Source: CAYUTA01 sp964447605
Lineage (GTDB): Bacteria; Bacillota; Clostridia; Christensenellales; CAG-138
Assembly (NCBI GenBank): GCA_964447605.1
Contig: CAYUTA010000020.1
Location: 1-40,800, forward strand
Direction of reading: 5' to 3'
Length of the DNA stretch: 40,800 nucleotides
Of the stretch, positions 40,264-40,800 are shown piece after piece. Each line of letters starts with the position of its first letter. Position 1 is the stretch's first letter. A model generated the notes under the pieces. The model did no database searches, was not told the DNA's origin, and saw only the letters and a list, made by a program, of their open reading frames with translations. The position numbers were made by a program, and so were the translations under genes.

Positions 40264-40737
40264 CTATTCCATCCTTTCCTGAATCTTAAGGCGGGCGCGA
40301 TGATAGGTAACGCGCGCCCAATTCTCCGTTTTTCCAAACAGCTTTCCAATCTTTTGAAAGGGCAGTTCGCCAAAAACTCTCAGCTGAAAAACCTCTTTAT
40401 ACGGCTCGGCCAAATCATGCAGCGCCTGATGGATCCTGAATGCGGCGTCTTCATTTGCCAAAGCATTTTCCATGTTAACATCCGAAACGGCTTCCACGCT
40501 GAATCCGCAGGCTCTCTTCTGCGCCCTGCATTCGTCAAGAAACAAATGCTTTGCAATTGCGCACAACCAGGTAAGCTCGGATGAATCGCCACGGCGTTTC
40601 CTGTCGCTTATCATCGCATTGTAAAACGTCTTTTGCGTAATCTCTTCCGAGACATCCCGGCTTCTTGACAGCGTTATAAGAAACGAATACACCTGCATAT
40701 AGTAGGTGTGGAATAATTGCTCGAAGTCCTTTTCCAA
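40264..40737 (-). CDS. ECF-type RNA polymerase sigma factor
   Basis: A 157-residue protein with sigma region 2 (FEQLFHTYYMQVYSFLITL, SEEITQKTFYNAM) and region 4 (AEPYKEVFQLRVFGELPFQKIGKLFGK, WARVTYHRAR). The likely start is a TTG at 40737 with GGAGG 7 bases upstream. The frame stays open to the window edge, so a longer N-terminus starting outside the window cannot be excluded. It forms an operon with the following zf-HC2 anti-sigma gene. The regulon is unknown. Confidence 0.9.
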   Translation of the reverse strand: MEKDFEQLFHTYYMQVYSFLITLSRSRDVSEEITQKTFYNAMISDRKRRGDSSELTWLCAIAKHLFLDECRAQKRACGFSVEAVSDVNMENALANEDAAFRIHQALHDLAEPYKEVFQLRVFGELPFQKIGKLFGKTENWARVTYHRARLKIQERME

Positions 40738-40800
40738 ATCATCGCCTCCAGATACCTGCGCTATGCGCTCTATAATGCCACCAAGTATGTCTGCCTTTGG

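Noticed and set aside
1..40800. CRISPR arrays, tRNA genes, rRNA, prophage or insertion sequences
   Set aside because: I looked for regularly spaced repeats, cloverleaf sequences, transposase motifs and terminal repeats and found none that I could support.

Overview
The window is GC-rich chromosomal DNA from a low-GC-phylum lineage with elevated GC, most likely a gut-type, spore-forming clostridium (Bacillota). The supporting signs are an uninterrupted sporulation sigma factor SigK with a hydrophobic pro-sequence, strong GGAGG ribosome binding sites, a bacterial type A RNase P RNA, a DegV protein, TrmK/Nif3, and a Cys-rich small protein of a kind I associate with clostridial genomes. I see no phage genes, insertion sequence, CRISPR array or tRNA gene. 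Genes are dense and organised in short operons on both strands.

Region 1 (1-8110): a VanW-type membrane protein (cut by the window edge) is divergent from sigK. Next, on the minus strand, is a sugar-phosphate cluster: nagB, a RbsD/FucU mutarotase, a sorbitol-6-phosphate-dehydrogenase-like SDR, a PHP-domain protein of unknown activity and a SorE-like L-sorbose-1-phosphate reductase. A divergent DeoR-family regulator reads away from nagB. The divergent promoter region carries a 20-base perfect palindrome and DeoR-like TGTTAT/ATAACA operators.

Region 2 (8098-17145): a minus-strand 2-oxo acid dehydrogenase operon, in the order E2, E3, fused E1 alpha-beta, lipoate-protein ligase. Its promoter is covered by a 29-base palindrome whose core matches an operator next to deoR, which suggests that the sugar-phosphate cluster and the dehydrogenase share a regulator. 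An AraC regulator with a PocR-like sensor domain is divergent from it. A 400-base gene-poor stretch follows, then a tandem class II aldolase whose second domain has lost its metal ligands.

Region 3 (17186-25600): a PadR regulator with its DUF4097-type membrane partner, trpS, rnpB, a coiled-coil zinc-ribbon protein, nif3, trmK, mnmA, a copZ-like copper chaperone directly upstream of mnmA, and the small Cys-rich protein.

Region 4 (25700-34200): degV; an Lsa-type ABC-F antibiotic-resistance ATPase behind a long leader with a leader ORF and an attenuator-like hairpin; an RclA-like flavin disulfide oxidoreductase with a lipoprotein rhodanese under a consensus promoter overlapped by a PerR/Fur-like box; an M29 aminopeptidase; and a large polytopic membrane protein.

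Region 5 (34200-40800): a PiT phosphate transporter and its DUF47 partner behind a Pho-box-like repeat; a cation:proton antiporter with a small ORF upstream and a divergent LysR regulator; and an ECF sigma factor with its zinc-finger membrane anti-sigma factor. The sigma factor may begin near the right edge with a TTG codon.

All calls come from reading the sequence and from knowledge of protein families. No database search was run.
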